Below, in pieces: positions 11,255 to 19,470 of a DNA stretch of 64,000 nt. The notes beneath the pieces were generated by a model. The model ran no database searches. It saw only the letters and a list, made by a program, of their open reading frames with translations, and was not told where the DNA came from. The stretch is from Knoellia sp. S7-12. GTDB taxonomy: Bacteria; Actinomycetota; Actinomycetes; Actinomycetales; Dermatophilaceae. The stretch is from NCBI RefSeq assembly GCF_040518285.1, contig NZ_CP155449.1, forward strand, positions 2,418,001 through 2,482,000, given 5' to 3'. The translations under genes were made by a program, and so were the position numbers. Numbering within the stretch: the stretch's first letter is position 1; every line of letters begins with the position of its first letter.

Positions 11255-11297
11255 AGAGAAATCCCCGCCGGCCGTGAAGGCAAGCGGGGATTTCTCT
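11255..11297. terminator. bidirectional terminator between convergent genes
   Basis: The arms 11255-11268 and 11284-11297 are a perfect 14-bp inverted repeat (AGAGAAATCCCCGC and its complement) with a 15-nt loop. It ends the sugar operon on the plus strand and the amino-acid permease gene on the minus strand. The A/T-rich outer stem provides U-tracts in both directions. Confidence 0.85.
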
Positions 11298-11313
11298 GTC
11301 TGGCGACTGGGAC

Positions 11314-12810
11314 TCAGTGGTGCTCGTGGTCGGGGTCGCCGAGCTCCTCCGGGTCACGCATGTAGGTCTTCTTGGCGAAGAAGAACCGGTTGGCGAGCCA
11401 GGTGATGGCCCACAGGACGACGCCGACGGCGAGCAGTCCGCCCGCGATCTTGTATTGCTCCTGCTGGGCCTCGCTGCGCGCCCACGGCCCGGCGAGGAAC
11501 GCACACAGCGCCGCACCCAAATAGGGCAGAACCGACGGCGCCGTGAAGTGCTTGTGCTCCACCGGATCGCGCCGCAACACGAGCACGGCGATATTGACGA
11601 CCGTGAAGACGCACAGCAGCAGCAGAGCTGTCGTGCCGCCGAGGAGGGTGACGGTGCTGGCACCCGACTCGCTTCCGTTGGCACGCACCACATAGATGAT
11701 CAGACCGAAGGCGATCGCCGTGGTGAAGAGGATGGCTGCCCAAGGGGTGCGGCGGGTCGCGTGGACCTTGCCGAGGAAGGGTGGCAGGACCTCCTGCTTG
11801 GACATGCCGTAGAGGAGCCGACTCGCCATGAGCATGTTGATGAGCGCCGAGTTGGCCACCGCGAACATGCCGATGAAGGGGAACACCTTGTCGAACGGGA
11901 AGTTCGGAGCGCCCGCGGCAACGACCTGGACCAGCGCCGATCCCTCATCCGGATTTGCCAGAGTCCCGACGGGCACAAGAGCCACGGCGGTGATGGACAC
12001 GAGGACATAGATGACGCCGGTGATGCCGAGACCCGCGAGCATCATCTTCGGGAAGTTCTTGGCGGGATCGTGGGTCTCCTCGGCCATGTTGACCGAGTCC
12101 TCGAAGCCGACCATCGCGAAGAACGCCAGCGATGTCGCGGCGGTGATCGCAAAGAACGTGCTCTTGTCGCTCGGACTGTCGAACACCACGGTCCGGGAGA
12201 AGTCGGCCTGGCCCTGCGTCACGGCATACAGGCCGATGAAGATGACCAGGAGCAGACCGGACAGCTCCACCATGGTGAGCACGACGTTGGCCTTGACGCT
12301 CTCGCCCACACCGCGGAAGTTGATCGCCGCCACGAGAGCCATGAAGCCGAGCGCGATGATCAGCAGTGGCGTCGAGCCGGCCGGCCACTGCTCCTTCATG
12401 CCGAGCCCGTCACGCAGGAAGCCGGCGAAGGCGTTGGAGGCCGTCGAGGCGGATGTGATGCCCGAGCACATGACTGCGAAACAGATGATGAAGGTGATGA
12501 AGTGGATCCCGAAGGCCTTGTGCGTATAGAGCGCCGCACCGGCTGCCTGGGGGTACTTCGTCACGAGCTCGAGGTAGGAGAACGCCGTGATCGTCGCGAC
12601 GATGAAGGCCGCGAGGAAGGGTGCCCATGCCGCGCCCCCGACCTCGCCCGCGACCGAACCGGTGAGCGCATAGACACCGGTGCCGAGGATGTCTCCGACG
12701 ATGAACAACAACAAGAGTTTGGGGCCCATGACCCGCTTGAGCTCTGGCTGCCCGCCCTGTGGTGCATCGATGACACCTGTGCCACCGCGATCGTCGACGT
12801 GACCACTCAT
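11314..12810 (-). CDS. APC-family amino-acid permease
   Basis: A 498-aa membrane protein with about 12 hydrophobic segments. The first segment carries the APC signature KLLLLFIVGDILGTGVYAL with the unwound G-x-G motif, and the second has a conserved aromatic/acidic pair (AFSYLELVTKYPQAAG). It is probably a cationic or general amino-acid/H+ symporter; substrate specificity cannot be read. The tail is acidic and His-rich (DPDHEHH). The frame is open to 13410 inside parE, but MSGHVDDRGG at 12810 is the real start because GGAGGG lies 8 nt upstream. It lies 157 bp downstream of parE, from which it is probably separated by a terminator. Confidence 0.88.
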   Translation of the reverse strand: MSGHVDDRGGTGVIDAPQGGQPELKRVMGPKLLLLFIVGDILGTGVYALTGSVAGEVGGAAWAPFLAAFIVATITAFSYLELVTKYPQAAGAALYTHKAFGIHFITFIICFAVMCSGITSASTASNAFAGFLRDGLGMKEQWPAGSTPLLIIALGFMALVAAINFRGVGESVKANVVLTMVELSGLLLVIFIGLYAVTQGQADFSRTVVFDSPSDKSTFFAITAATSLAFFAMVGFEDSVNMAEETHDPAKNFPKMMLAGLGITGVIYVLVSITAVALVPVGTLANPDEGSALVQVVAAGAPNFPFDKVFPFIGMFAVANSALINMLMASRLLYGMSKQEVLPPFLGKVHATRRTPWAAILFTTAIAFGLIIYVVRANGSESGASTVTLLGGTTALLLLCVFTVVNIAVLVLRRDPVEHKHFTAPSVLPYLGAALCAFLAGPWARSEAQQEQYKIAGGLLAVGVVLWAITWLANRFFFAKKTYMRDPEELGDPDHEHH

Positions 12811-12925
12811 CTGCAAGCCCTCCTGGTCCGGGCGCCGGAGTCCCGGCACCTGTATCGGCCCACTGTGGCCCAGATCACGCCTCAGGGCAACGCAAACGCG
12901 CCGGTATGCCGTGACTTCGCTGAAT

Positions 12926-12956
12926 GCCTCTGTCGCACGGGTGCGTGCCAAGAGGC
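12926..12956 (-). terminator. hairpin terminator candidate after parE
   Basis: The outer stem GCCTCT/AGAGGC (12926-12931 with 12951-12956) encloses an inner CGCAC/GTGCG stem. It begins 12 nt beyond the parE stop codon on the minus strand. The rest of the 157-bp gap shows nothing else. Confidence 0.5.
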
Positions 12957-12967
12957 GCTCCTGCGAC

Positions 12968-15115
12968 TCAGGCGTCGATCCGCTCCTTGTCGAGCCGGGC
13001 CGAGCCCTTGACGATGAAGTCGCGGCGAGGTGCGACTTCGTTGCCCATGAGCAGCTCGAAGATGTTCTCGGACTGCTCGGCGTCGGCCATGGTGACCTTG
13101 CGCAGCATGCGGTGGTGGGGGTCCATCGTCGTCTCCGCGAGTTGGTCGGCGTCCATCTCGCCGAGCCCCTTGTAGCGCTGCATGGGCTGCTTGATGTTGC
13201 GACCCTTCTTGGTGAGCGAGGCGACGGTCTTGCGCATCTCCCCCTCGGAGTACGTATAGATGAGCTCGCCCTTGCGGGCCCCCGCACCCGCGACCTCGAT
13301 GCGGTGCAGCGGCGGCACTGCGGCATACACCCGCCCGGCCTCGACGAGAGGCCGCATGTAGCGGAAGAAAAGGGTGAGCAGCAGCGTGCGGATGTGGGCG
13401 CCGTCGACATCGGCGTCGGTCATGATGATGACTTTGCCGTAGCGGGCGGCGTCGACGTCGAACGAACGACCAGAACCGGCGCCCAGGACCTGGATGATCG
13501 CGGCACACTCGGCGTTGCCGAGCATGTCGGTCAGTGAGGCCTTCTGGACGTTGAGGATCTTGCCGCGGATCGGTAGCAGCGCCTGGATGTCGGAGTTGCG
13601 GGCGAGCTTGGCGGTGCCGAGGGCGCTGTCACCCTCGACGATGAACAGCTCCGTCTTCTCGACGTCGTTGCTGCGGCAGTCCGCGAGCTTGGCTGGCAGC
13701 GAGGAGGTCTCGAGGGCGTTCTTCTTGCGCTGGGTCTCCTTGTGCAGGCGCGCACTGATGCGCGACTTCATCTCGGCGGTGACCTTCTCGAGCAGCATGG
13801 CTGCCTGCTGCTTCTCGCCCCGCTTGGTCGACGTGAGGTTGGCCGTGAGCTCCTTCTCGATGACTCGCCCGACGATGGCCCGCACGGCGTTGGTGCCGAG
13901 GACCTCCTTGGTCTGCCCCTCGAACTGGGGCTCGGCAAGGCGCACGGTCACGACCGCCGTGAGGCCCGCGAGGATGTCGTCCTTGTCGACCTTGTCGCCG
14001 CCGACCTTGAGGCGGCGGGCGTTGACCTCGAGCTGTTTGCGGAAGACCTTGAGCAGCGCCTGCTCGAAGCCAGCCATGTGCGTGCCGCCCTTGGGCGTCG
14101 CGATGATGTTGACGAACGAGCTCACCTTGGCGTCGTAGCCGGTGCCCCAGCGGACCGCGACATCGACCTCGCACTCCCGCTCGACGTCCTGCGGGGACAT
14201 GTGTCCCTTGGAATCGAGAACGGGCACGGTCTCGGTGAAGTTGCCGGTCCCCCGGAGGCGCCAGACGTCAGTGACCGCAGGGTCAGGAGCGAGGAACTCG
14301 GCGAACTCGCTGATCCCGCCGTCGTGGAAGAAGACCTCCTCGTGCGGGCCGCTCTCCCCCGCCGTCCCCGGCAGTGCGCGCTCGTCGCGGATCATGAGGG
14401 TGAGTCCGGGGACGAGGAACGAGGTCTGGCGCGCGCGGGCGACGAGACCCTCGTAGTCGAACTCGGCGTCCTTGATGAAGATCTGCGGGTCTGACCAGTA
14501 GCGAATGCGGGTGCCCGTGACGCCACGCTTCGCCTTGCCGATGATGGCGAGCTCGCTGGTGCGCTCGTAGGGCGTGAACTCGTGGTCCGGGCTCTTGTCC
14601 GCGCTGACGACGTCGGGGAAGTAGCCCGGCTCACCGCGCCGGAAGCTCATCGCATAGGTGTTGCCGCCGCGGTCGACCTCGACGTCGAGACGGGCCGACA
14701 GTGCGTTGACGACGGAGGCACCGACGCCGTGAAGTCCACCGGACGCGGTGTAGGACCCGCCGCCGAACTTGCCACCGGCGTGCAGTTTGGTGAAGACGAC
14801 CTCGACGCCGGTGAGACCGGTGCGGGGCTCGATGTCGACCGGGATGCCGCGCGCGGTGTCACGGACCTCGACGGAGCCGTCCTTGTGGAGGATGACCTCG
14901 ATGCGGTCGCCGTGGCCGCCGAGTGCCTCGTCGACGGCGTTGTCGATGATCTCCCAGAGGCAGTGCATGAGACCGCGGCTGTCGGTCGACCCGATGTACA
15001 TCCCCGGCCGCTTGCGCACGGCCTCGAGGCCCTCGAGCACCTGGAGGTGGTGCGCGCTGTAGTCGGACGAGGACTTGGTCGTCGCGGCCTTCTTGGCCGT
15101 GGACGTGGGGCTCAT
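12968..15115 (-). CDS. parE: DNA topoisomerase IV subunit B (GyrB/ParE-like ATPase)
   Basis: A 715-aa ATPase subunit of the ParC partner. The GHKL ATP-binding domain shows EIIDNAVDEAL (Mg-binding Asn), DTARGIPVD and the lid motif GGLHGVGASVVNALS. The TOPRIM domain shows EGDSALGTAKLARN and the metal-binding DADVDGAHIRTLLL. The C-terminus ends ARLDKERIDA. Length and motifs fit the short actinobacterial ParE without the large insertion of enterobacterial GyrB. The start at 15115 has a GAAGGAACGC leader. It is divergent from the DUF7455 gene, a pairing I recall beside hrdB and parE in Streptomyces. Confidence 0.93.
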   Translation of the reverse strand: MSPTSTAKKAATTKSSSDYSAHHLQVLEGLEAVRKRPGMYIGSTDSRGLMHCLWEIIDNAVDEALGGHGDRIEVILHKDGSVEVRDTARGIPVDIEPRTGLTGVEVVFTKLHAGGKFGGGSYTASGGLHGVGASVVNALSARLDVEVDRGGNTYAMSFRRGEPGYFPDVVSADKSPDHEFTPYERTSELAIIGKAKRGVTGTRIRYWSDPQIFIKDAEFDYEGLVARARQTSFLVPGLTLMIRDERALPGTAGESGPHEEVFFHDGGISEFAEFLAPDPAVTDVWRLRGTGNFTETVPVLDSKGHMSPQDVERECEVDVAVRWGTGYDAKVSSFVNIIATPKGGTHMAGFEQALLKVFRKQLEVNARRLKVGGDKVDKDDILAGLTAVVTVRLAEPQFEGQTKEVLGTNAVRAIVGRVIEKELTANLTSTKRGEKQQAAMLLEKVTAEMKSRISARLHKETQRKKNALETSSLPAKLADCRSNDVEKTELFIVEGDSALGTAKLARNSDIQALLPIRGKILNVQKASLTDMLGNAECAAIIQVLGAGSGRSFDVDAARYGKVIIMTDADVDGAHIRTLLLTLFFRYMRPLVEAGRVYAAVPPLHRIEVAGAGARKGELIYTYSEGEMRKTVASLTKKGRNIKQPMQRYKGLGEMDADQLAETTMDPHHRMLRKVTMADAEQSENIFELLMGNEVAPRRDFIVKGSARLDKERIDA

Positions 15116-15402
15116 GCGTTCCTTCGGGTTTTCGTGCGTGGGGCCGGGTCGGGAGGCGTATGCCGCCTGGGTGGTGTCATCGCGTCGTGCGTGATGCGTC
15201 CCGCTCAGGCTAACTCCGGGGTCTGACGACCCCGCCGAGGCGCGCTGTCAGGTACGTGAGGAATGATCGTGTCGTCGGCATCGGATCGGTCACAACGCGA
15301 GGACCTCCCCCGCAGGAACACCTCGGCATGTTTGACTGTTACAACGCTCGACGCCCACGTAATCGCGTGGGCCCACTGACGAGATCAGCCGAGGAGGCCG
15401 AT
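15116..15402. promoter_or_regulatory. divergent parE / DUF7455 upstream region with two hairpins
   Basis: This 287-bp gap carries no gene. It holds a 7-bp hairpin at 15217-15234 (CGGGGTC-TGAC-GACCCCG) and a 7-bp hairpin at 15353-15372 (GCCCACG-TAATCG-CGTGGGC), the latter 30 bp before the DUF7455 start. TTGACT at 15332-15337 is a candidate -35 box, but no well-spaced -10 box follows it, so promoter positions remain unassigned. An upstream Met in the DUF7455 frame (15256) would put the hairpins in coding sequence and is rejected. Confidence 0.4.
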
Positions 15403-15621
15403 GTGACAACCGCACTGGCACCCACCATGACCGCTGCGGACCGCTGTGACCGCTGCGGTGCCCAGGCCTACGTTCGGGCGACGCTCCACGCCGGTGGGGA
15501 GCTGCTCTTCTGCGCTCACCACGGCCGGGAGCACCTGCCGAAGCTCCGCGACCACGCGGCCATCACCGACGAGACCAACCGTTTGACGGAGCCGCCCGCC
15601 GTCGCGGACATCGACGTCTGA
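15403..15621 (+). CDS. DUF7455 family small protein (putative zinc ribbon)
   Basis: A 72-aa conserved actinobacterial protein. MTAADRCDRCGAQAYVRA contains a CxxC pair, and ELLFCAHHGREH supplies further Cys/His residues, so one metal site is likely. The acidic tail ends VADIDV. I recall this family as the usual neighbour of hrdB and parE in Streptomyces; its function is unknown. The GTG start at 15403 is chosen because GAGGAGG lies 5 nt upstream. The next gene starts 10 bp after its stop. Confidence 0.8.
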   Translation: MTTALAPTMTAADRCDRCGAQAYVRATLHAGGELLFCAHHGREHLPKLRDHAAITDETNRLTEPPAVADIDV

Positions 15622-15631
15622 CGCTCCCTAC

Positions 15632-16126
15632 GTGAACCTCCTGCCGGAGGGCACCAGCGTCTGGGTGCCGGCGATCCTCATCTTTGTGGGGATCGTCGGC
15701 ATCGTCGTTCCTGTCGTCCCCGGCCTGCTGCTCGCCGTCCTCGGCGTGCTGCTGTGGGCCTATGAGACCGGCGGCGCCACCGCGTGGACGTTCTTCGCGG
15801 TGTGTCTCGCGATCTATGTCGCCGGCGTCGCCATCCAGTTCCTGGTTCCCGGCAAACGCCTGCGCCAGCAGGGTGTGAAGACGTCCACGTTGCTCTTGGC
15901 CGTCGTGCTCGGCATCATCGGGATGTTCGTCATCCCGATCGTCGGCTTCATCATCGGCTTCGTGCTGGGGATCTTCCTCGTCGAGCAGGGCCGCAGCCGT
16001 GATCGCGCTCAGGCGTGGGCTCGGACCAAGAGCGCACTGGTCGCCGTGGCGATGAGCATGGGCATCGAGTTGTGCGCCGGAGTCCTCATCGCGATCACCT
16101 GGGTCATCGGCGTTCTCGCCACCTGA
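15632..16126 (+). CDS. DUF456 family membrane protein
   Basis: A 164-aa very hydrophobic protein with about four to five membrane segments. The duplicated glycine-rich pattern (IFVGIVGIVVPVVPGLLLAV, later GIIGMFVIPIVGFIIGFVLG) is typical of DUF456. The short basic loop PGKRLRQQG and the conserved EQGRSRDRAQAWARTK segment are cytoplasmic candidates. Function is unknown. It starts with GTG 10 bp after the DUF7455 stop and is probably co-transcribed with it. It converges on DUF3040. Confidence 0.8.
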   Translation: MNLLPEGTSVWVPAILIFVGIVGIVVPVVPGLLLAVLGVLLWAYETGGATAWTFFAVCLAIYVAGVAIQFLVPGKRLRQQGVKTSTLLLAVVLGIIGMFVIPIVGFIIGFVLGIFLVEQGRSRDRAQAWARTKSALVAVAMSMGIELCAGVLIAITWVIGVLAT

Positions 16127-16133
16127 CCCCATT

Positions 16134-16213
16134 CACGACTTATTGCGCAATCCGTCGGATCTGCGCTCTTATTGCGCAATCTGTCGGCCGTCGGATCTAC
16201 GCGATAAGTCGTG
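16134..16213. repeat. nested repeat at the DUF456/DUF3040 convergent junction
   Basis: The 14-nt arms 16134-16147 and 16200-16213 (CACGACTTATTGCG and its complement, one G-U pair) are 52 nt apart. Between them a 19-mer beginning TTATTGCGCAATC occurs at 16140-16158 and again at 16169-16187 with one difference, and GTCGGATCT occurs twice. The ACTTATTG boundary also opens the larger palindrome at 31824. It is probably a bidirectional terminator or an intergenic repeat element. Confidence 0.65.
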
Positions 16214-16224
16214 GTGGCTCGGTG

Positions 16225-16617
16225 TCAGCCGTCCTGGCCGCGGCGGTCCCACCGGTGGTCGAGCTTGTCCATGAAACCTGAGCCGCTCTTCTGACGGCGA
16301 CCCGAGCTGGCTGGACCCTTCGTGCCGTCCTCACGCACGACCGCGAGCTTGCCGCCGCGACGGGGAGGGGTGAGGGCGAAGGCGACGGCCGCGACCATCA
16401 CTGCGAAGCCGCCCACACCGACCCACAGGGTCGTCTGGATACCGACAAGCACGAGGCCCAGGCCGACGAGCACACCGACGACGCCAATGATCCACCGCAG
16501 GCGGGTGGGGCCTCCACGCGGTGTCCCCTCCATATTCGAGGCGAACTTGGGGTCGTCAGCGACCAGGGCCTGCTCCAACTGCTCGAGCATTCGCTGCTCG
16601 TGCTCTGAAAGCGGCAC
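16225..16617 (-). CDS. DUF3040 domain-containing protein
   Basis: A 130-aa membrane protein. The N-terminal signature PLSEHEQRMLEQLEQALVADDPKFA defines DUF3040. Two membrane segments follow (WIIGVVGVLVGLGLVLVG and VGVGGFAVMVAAVAFAL), then a basic tail (RRQKSGSG). In many actinobacteria this gene lies between dinB and mraZ; here it follows dinB, but the division cluster is absent from this side. The GTG at 16617 is preceded by GGAGGAC at good spacing. Function is unknown. Confidence 0.85.
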   Translation of the reverse strand: MPLSEHEQRMLEQLEQALVADDPKFASNMEGTPRGGPTRLRWIIGVVGVLVGLGLVLVGIQTTLWVGVGGFAVMVAAVAFALTPPRRGGKLAVVREDGTKGPASSGRRQKSGSGFMDKLDHRWDRRGQDG

Positions 16618-16703
16618 GGCGTCCTCCTGGTGTGCGGCGTGATGCGGCGTGTGATTGATCTTCCACCACAGACAACGCATGAGGCCGCTGTTTCGTTGCT
16701 TTC

Positions 16704-16721
16704 ACCAGCATCGGTGCTGGT
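16704..16721 (-). terminator. hairpin after dinB
   Basis: ACCAGCA-TCGG-TGCTGGT is a perfect 7-bp stem located just past the dinB stop codon on the minus strand. It could terminate dinB transcription before DUF3040. The stem is short, so the call is tentative. Confidence 0.4.
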
Positions 16722-16726
16722 CCCCT

Positions 16727-17980
16727 TCAGGATAGGTCCCGATCGGCGCTGGGGGAAGGTGGGGCCCGGTCAATCAGGCTCGCGGGCCGAACTGAGCCCG
16801 CACCGAAGCGTGCACTGGCCCTGTCGACGGCTCGATCTGCGTCACGCCAGCCGTGGTCGGCCTCGCCGAGGATCCCTTGGATCGGAGCGTCTTCGACCGC
16901 CACGAGCTTCTCGAGGCGGACCCCGACGAGCCGGATCCGGGCCCGCTGCAACCCGAGGGCGTCGAAGAGCGATGTCGCTGTCTCATAGATCTCGCGGCTG
17001 CCGTCGGTCGGCTCCCGCAGCGTGCGTGCCCGCGTGATCGTCGTGAAGTCCGAGAACCGCACCTTGATCGACACCGTGCGTCCGGTGAGCCGCGCGGCCC
17101 GGAGCCGGGCTGCGGCGCGGTCACTGAGCTTGAGCAGGTGCCGGTGGATCTCCTGCGGGTCGTCGATGTCGTACTCGAACGTCTCATCGGCGCCAATGCT
17201 CTTCTCGCGGTGCTCACGATGCACCGGACGTGGGTCACGGCCCCAGGCGAGCTCGTGCAGATGCGTCCCGGTCGCCTCCCCGAGCCCACGGATCAACGTC
17301 GGCAACGGCGTGTGCGCGATGTCGGCGACGGTGCGCAACCCAAGTCGGGTGAGCTGCTCCTCGGTCTTCTCGCCCACGCCCCAGAGTGCCCCGACGGGCA
17401 GCTGCTGCACGAAGGGGATGATCTCGTCTCGCGGGACCACGACCATGCCGTCGGGCTTGGCGAGCCCGGAGGCGATCTTGGCGACGAACTTCGTCGATGA
17501 GACCCCGACCGAGCAGGTGATGCCCTGCTCGTCGTGGACGGTGTCACGGATCTGGGCACCGATGGTCGCCGGCGACCCCAACCGGCGAACCGCCCCGGAG
17601 ACGTCGAGGAAGGCTTCGTCGAGCGACAACGGCTCGATATCAGGAGTCACGGCCCGGAAGGTCTCCATCACCGCAGCTGAGATCGCGGCATACAGGCGGT
17701 GGTCGGGAGGCAGCACGGTCGCCTGCGGGCAGAGCCGTCGCGCGCGTGTCATCGGCATCGCGGAGGCGACCCCGAACCGGCGGGCCTCGTAGGTCGCGGA
17801 CAGGACCACTCCCCTGTTGCCGCCGCCGATGATCACCGGTGTGCCGACGAGTTCAGGGTGCGAGAGCAAGGTTGCCATTGCATAGAACGCGTCCATGTCG
17901 ACGTGCAGGATCGTGCACCCGGTGTCGTCGGGCGGATCGCTCGAGGATCGTGCGGGGAGGCTGAACTGGCGACGGCTCAT
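16727..17980 (-). CDS. dinB: DNA polymerase IV (Y-family translesion polymerase)
   Basis: A 417-aa Y-family polymerase for lesion bypass. The palm motif ILHVDMDAFYA (Asp28) and the catalytic SLDEAFLDVSG pair are intact, so it should be active, unlike ImuB-type pseudo-polymerases. The finger and thumb regions (YEARRFGVASAMPM; GVSSTKFVAKIASGLAKPDG; helix-hairpin-helix near LWGVGEKTEEQL) and a little-finger domain follow. MSRRQFSL at 17980 is chosen because the methyltransferase stop is 7 bp upstream; the frame continues to 18043 without a better start. It lies 1.5 kb downstream of dnaE2. No LexA box was found directly upstream of its own operon. Confidence 0.92.
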   Translation of the reverse strand: MSRRQFSLPARSSSDPPDDTGCTILHVDMDAFYAMATLLSHPELVGTPVIIGGGNRGVVLSATYEARRFGVASAMPMTRARRLCPQATVLPPDHRLYAAISAAVMETFRAVTPDIEPLSLDEAFLDVSGAVRRLGSPATIGAQIRDTVHDEQGITCSVGVSSTKFVAKIASGLAKPDGMVVVPRDEIIPFVQQLPVGALWGVGEKTEEQLTRLGLRTVADIAHTPLPTLIRGLGEATGTHLHELAWGRDPRPVHREHREKSIGADETFEYDIDDPQEIHRHLLKLSDRAAARLRAARLTGRTVSIKVRFSDFTTITRARTLREPTDGSREIYETATSLFDALGLQRARIRLVGVRLEKLVAVEDAPIQGILGEADHGWRDADRAVDRASARFGAGSVRPASLIDRAPPSPSADRDLS

Positions 17981-17987
17981 GCCGCTC

Positions 17988-18782
17988 TCAGGGTCGGGTG
18001 GCGATGACGTGCAGCGAGGTGCCGAGGTCGGCGAGGACCGCAAACTCCGGGTGGGTCGTCACGGCCCGCTCGAGCTCGAGGAGCGCGGCACGGTCTGCGT
18101 CGGAGTCGACGAGGGCTGAGGGGACGAGGTCGCTGAAGATGCGTATGCCGTGTGCCCTCGTGATCGTGAGCCCGCTGGCCTCGACGAGGCTGATGACACC
18201 CGCACGGTCGAAGCGGCGCGGGACAGGGTCGGCGTCGCCCCACCGCCCGTCGGGTCGGTCGAGGGCAGCACGCGCCTGGACGAACTGTCCGGCGAGGGCT
18301 CGAGCGATGACGGCGGCCGATCGCTGAGGGACGACCAGGCTGAGGATGCCGCCCAGCGCGAGGACGCCAGCGATGTGGGCGAGGGTCGCCTGCGGATCGT
18401 CGACGTACTCGAGGGTGCCGTGGCACAGGACCAGGTCGGGTCGCTCGCGGCCGATGAGGGACGACAGGGTCTCGGCATCACCCTGGACGGCACTGACCCG
18501 CGACGACGCCTGGGCCTCGGCCGCCCGACGACGCAATGAGGCCAGGGCGTCCGGACTCGGGTCGACGACCGTGACGTCGTGACCGGCGACGGCGAGCGGG
18601 ACGGCGAGCCCGCCGGTGCCGCCACCGAGGTCGATGACCTTGAGCGGGCGCTCGAGCGCTCCGCTGCGGACACGGACGACCTCGTCGACGGCTGCCCACA
18701 TCGCAGCGGTCCGTGGTGAGGTGGAGACCCCGGTGCGGCGTCCGATCGTCGCGTCCTCGGTCACGGGTCCACCTCTCGTCAT
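17988..18782 (-). CDS. class I SAM-dependent methyltransferase
   Basis: A 264-aa Rossmann-fold methyltransferase. Motif I is VIDLGGGTGGLAVPLA, the acidic SAM-binding residue is in VTVVDPSPDAL, and motif IV is in LVLCHGTLEYV. The substrate is unknown; SmtA/UbiE-like enzymes are the nearest general class. It is immediately upstream of dinB (7-bp gap) and probably co-transcribed. An alternative GTG start at 18764 (MTEDATIG) has AGAGGTGG upstream and is about equally likely. Confidence 0.82.
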   Translation of the reverse strand: MTRGGPVTEDATIGRRTGVSTSPRTAAMWAAVDEVVRVRSGALERPLKVIDLGGGTGGLAVPLAVAGHDVTVVDPSPDALASLRRRAAEAQASSRVSAVQGDAETLSSLIGRERPDLVLCHGTLEYVDDPQATLAHIAGVLALGGILSLVVPQRSAAVIARALAGQFVQARAALDRPDGRWGDADPVPRRFDRAGVISLVEASGLTITRAHGIRIFSDLVPSALVDSDADRAALLELERAVTTHPEFAVLADLGTSLHVIATRP

Positions 18783-18854
18783 GTGCCCACGGGCAGTGCA
18801 GCCAGCAGAGTGCGCCGCGCCACGCCAGCCTAGTTGCCCACCCCGACAGAAGCG

Positions 18855-19343
18855 TCAGGCGACCGACTTCTTGACGAGCGTCGCGATGAGCTTCTCCTGC
18901 GAGGGGGTGAGTTTCGTGATCGCGAACGCCGTGGGCCACATCGTGCCGTCGTCGAGGTTGGCCGAGTCGTTGAAGCCCAGGGTCGCGTAGCGGGCCTCGA
19001 ACTTGGCTGCGGCCTGGAAGAAGCAGACGACCTTGCCTTCGGCATTGGCGTATGCCGGCATGCCGTACCAGGTCTTCGGCATCAGCTCGGGTGCGTTCTC
19101 GGTGACGATCGAGTGGATCCGCTCAGCGAGGATGCGATCGGCGTCGGGCATCTCGGCGACCTTGGCGAGGAGGTCGGCCTCGCCCTTGGCGCGGTCCTTG
19201 GCCCCCTTGGCCTCGGCGCGGAGCTCCTTGGCGCGCTCCTTCATCGCGGCGCGCTCGTCCGCGGTGAACCCGTCATTCGTGGTGCTCGTGTTGGAGGCGG
19301 TCTTCTTGGTCGTGGTCTTCTTGGCAACTGTCTTGGTGGTCAT
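18855..19343 (-). CDS. DUF1801 domain-containing protein (iron-chaperone/YdhG-like)
   Basis: A 162-aa soluble protein. The first 25 residues are Lys/Thr-rich and disordered (TTKTVAKKTTTKKT). A long charged helix follows (MKERAKELRAEAKGAKDRAK), then the DUF1801 core: PKTWYGMPAYANAEGKVVCFFQAAAKFEARYATLGFND in pieces, ending LTPSQEKLIATLVKKSVA. Its role in this organism is unknown. The frame is open to 20090 within dnaE2, but the ATG at 19343 is preceded by TACGGT plus 6 nt, the leaderless arrangement recurring in this window. It lies downstream of dnaE2 and upstream of the methyltransferase-dinB pair. Confidence 0.85.
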   Translation of the reverse strand: MTTKTVAKKTTTKKTASNTSTTNDGFTADERAAMKERAKELRAEAKGAKDRAKGEADLLAKVAEMPDADRILAERIHSIVTENAPELMPKTWYGMPAYANAEGKVVCFFQAAAKFEARYATLGFNDSANLDDGTMWPTAFAITKLTPSQEKLIATLVKKSVA

Positions 19344-19349
19344 GGCTTC

Positions 19350-19355
19350 ACCGTA
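19350..19355 (-). promoter_or_regulatory. -10 box for a leaderless DUF1801 transcript
   Basis: TACGGT on the minus strand is followed by 6 nt and then the ATG at 19343. The spacing implies transcription starting at or next to the start codon. Confidence 0.55.
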
Positions 19356-19470
19356 GGTTCGCGCCTCACACCGCGCTTCTCGATTCCTGACCGCTTGAAC
19401 CGAAGCCCCCTTACGGTGCAGTAGGTCCGATCTCGGCTCGGGTTCAGGCTCAGAAGCCTGGGTTCGGGGG

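Noticed and set aside
12811..13410. N-terminal extension of the amino-acid permease into parE
   Set aside because: The permease has a good ribosome binding site at 12810, and the extension reads parE in another frame.
16727..17980. DinB as an ImuB-type pseudo-polymerase
   Set aside because: The catalytic aspartates and glutamate are present, so it is an active Pol IV type enzyme.
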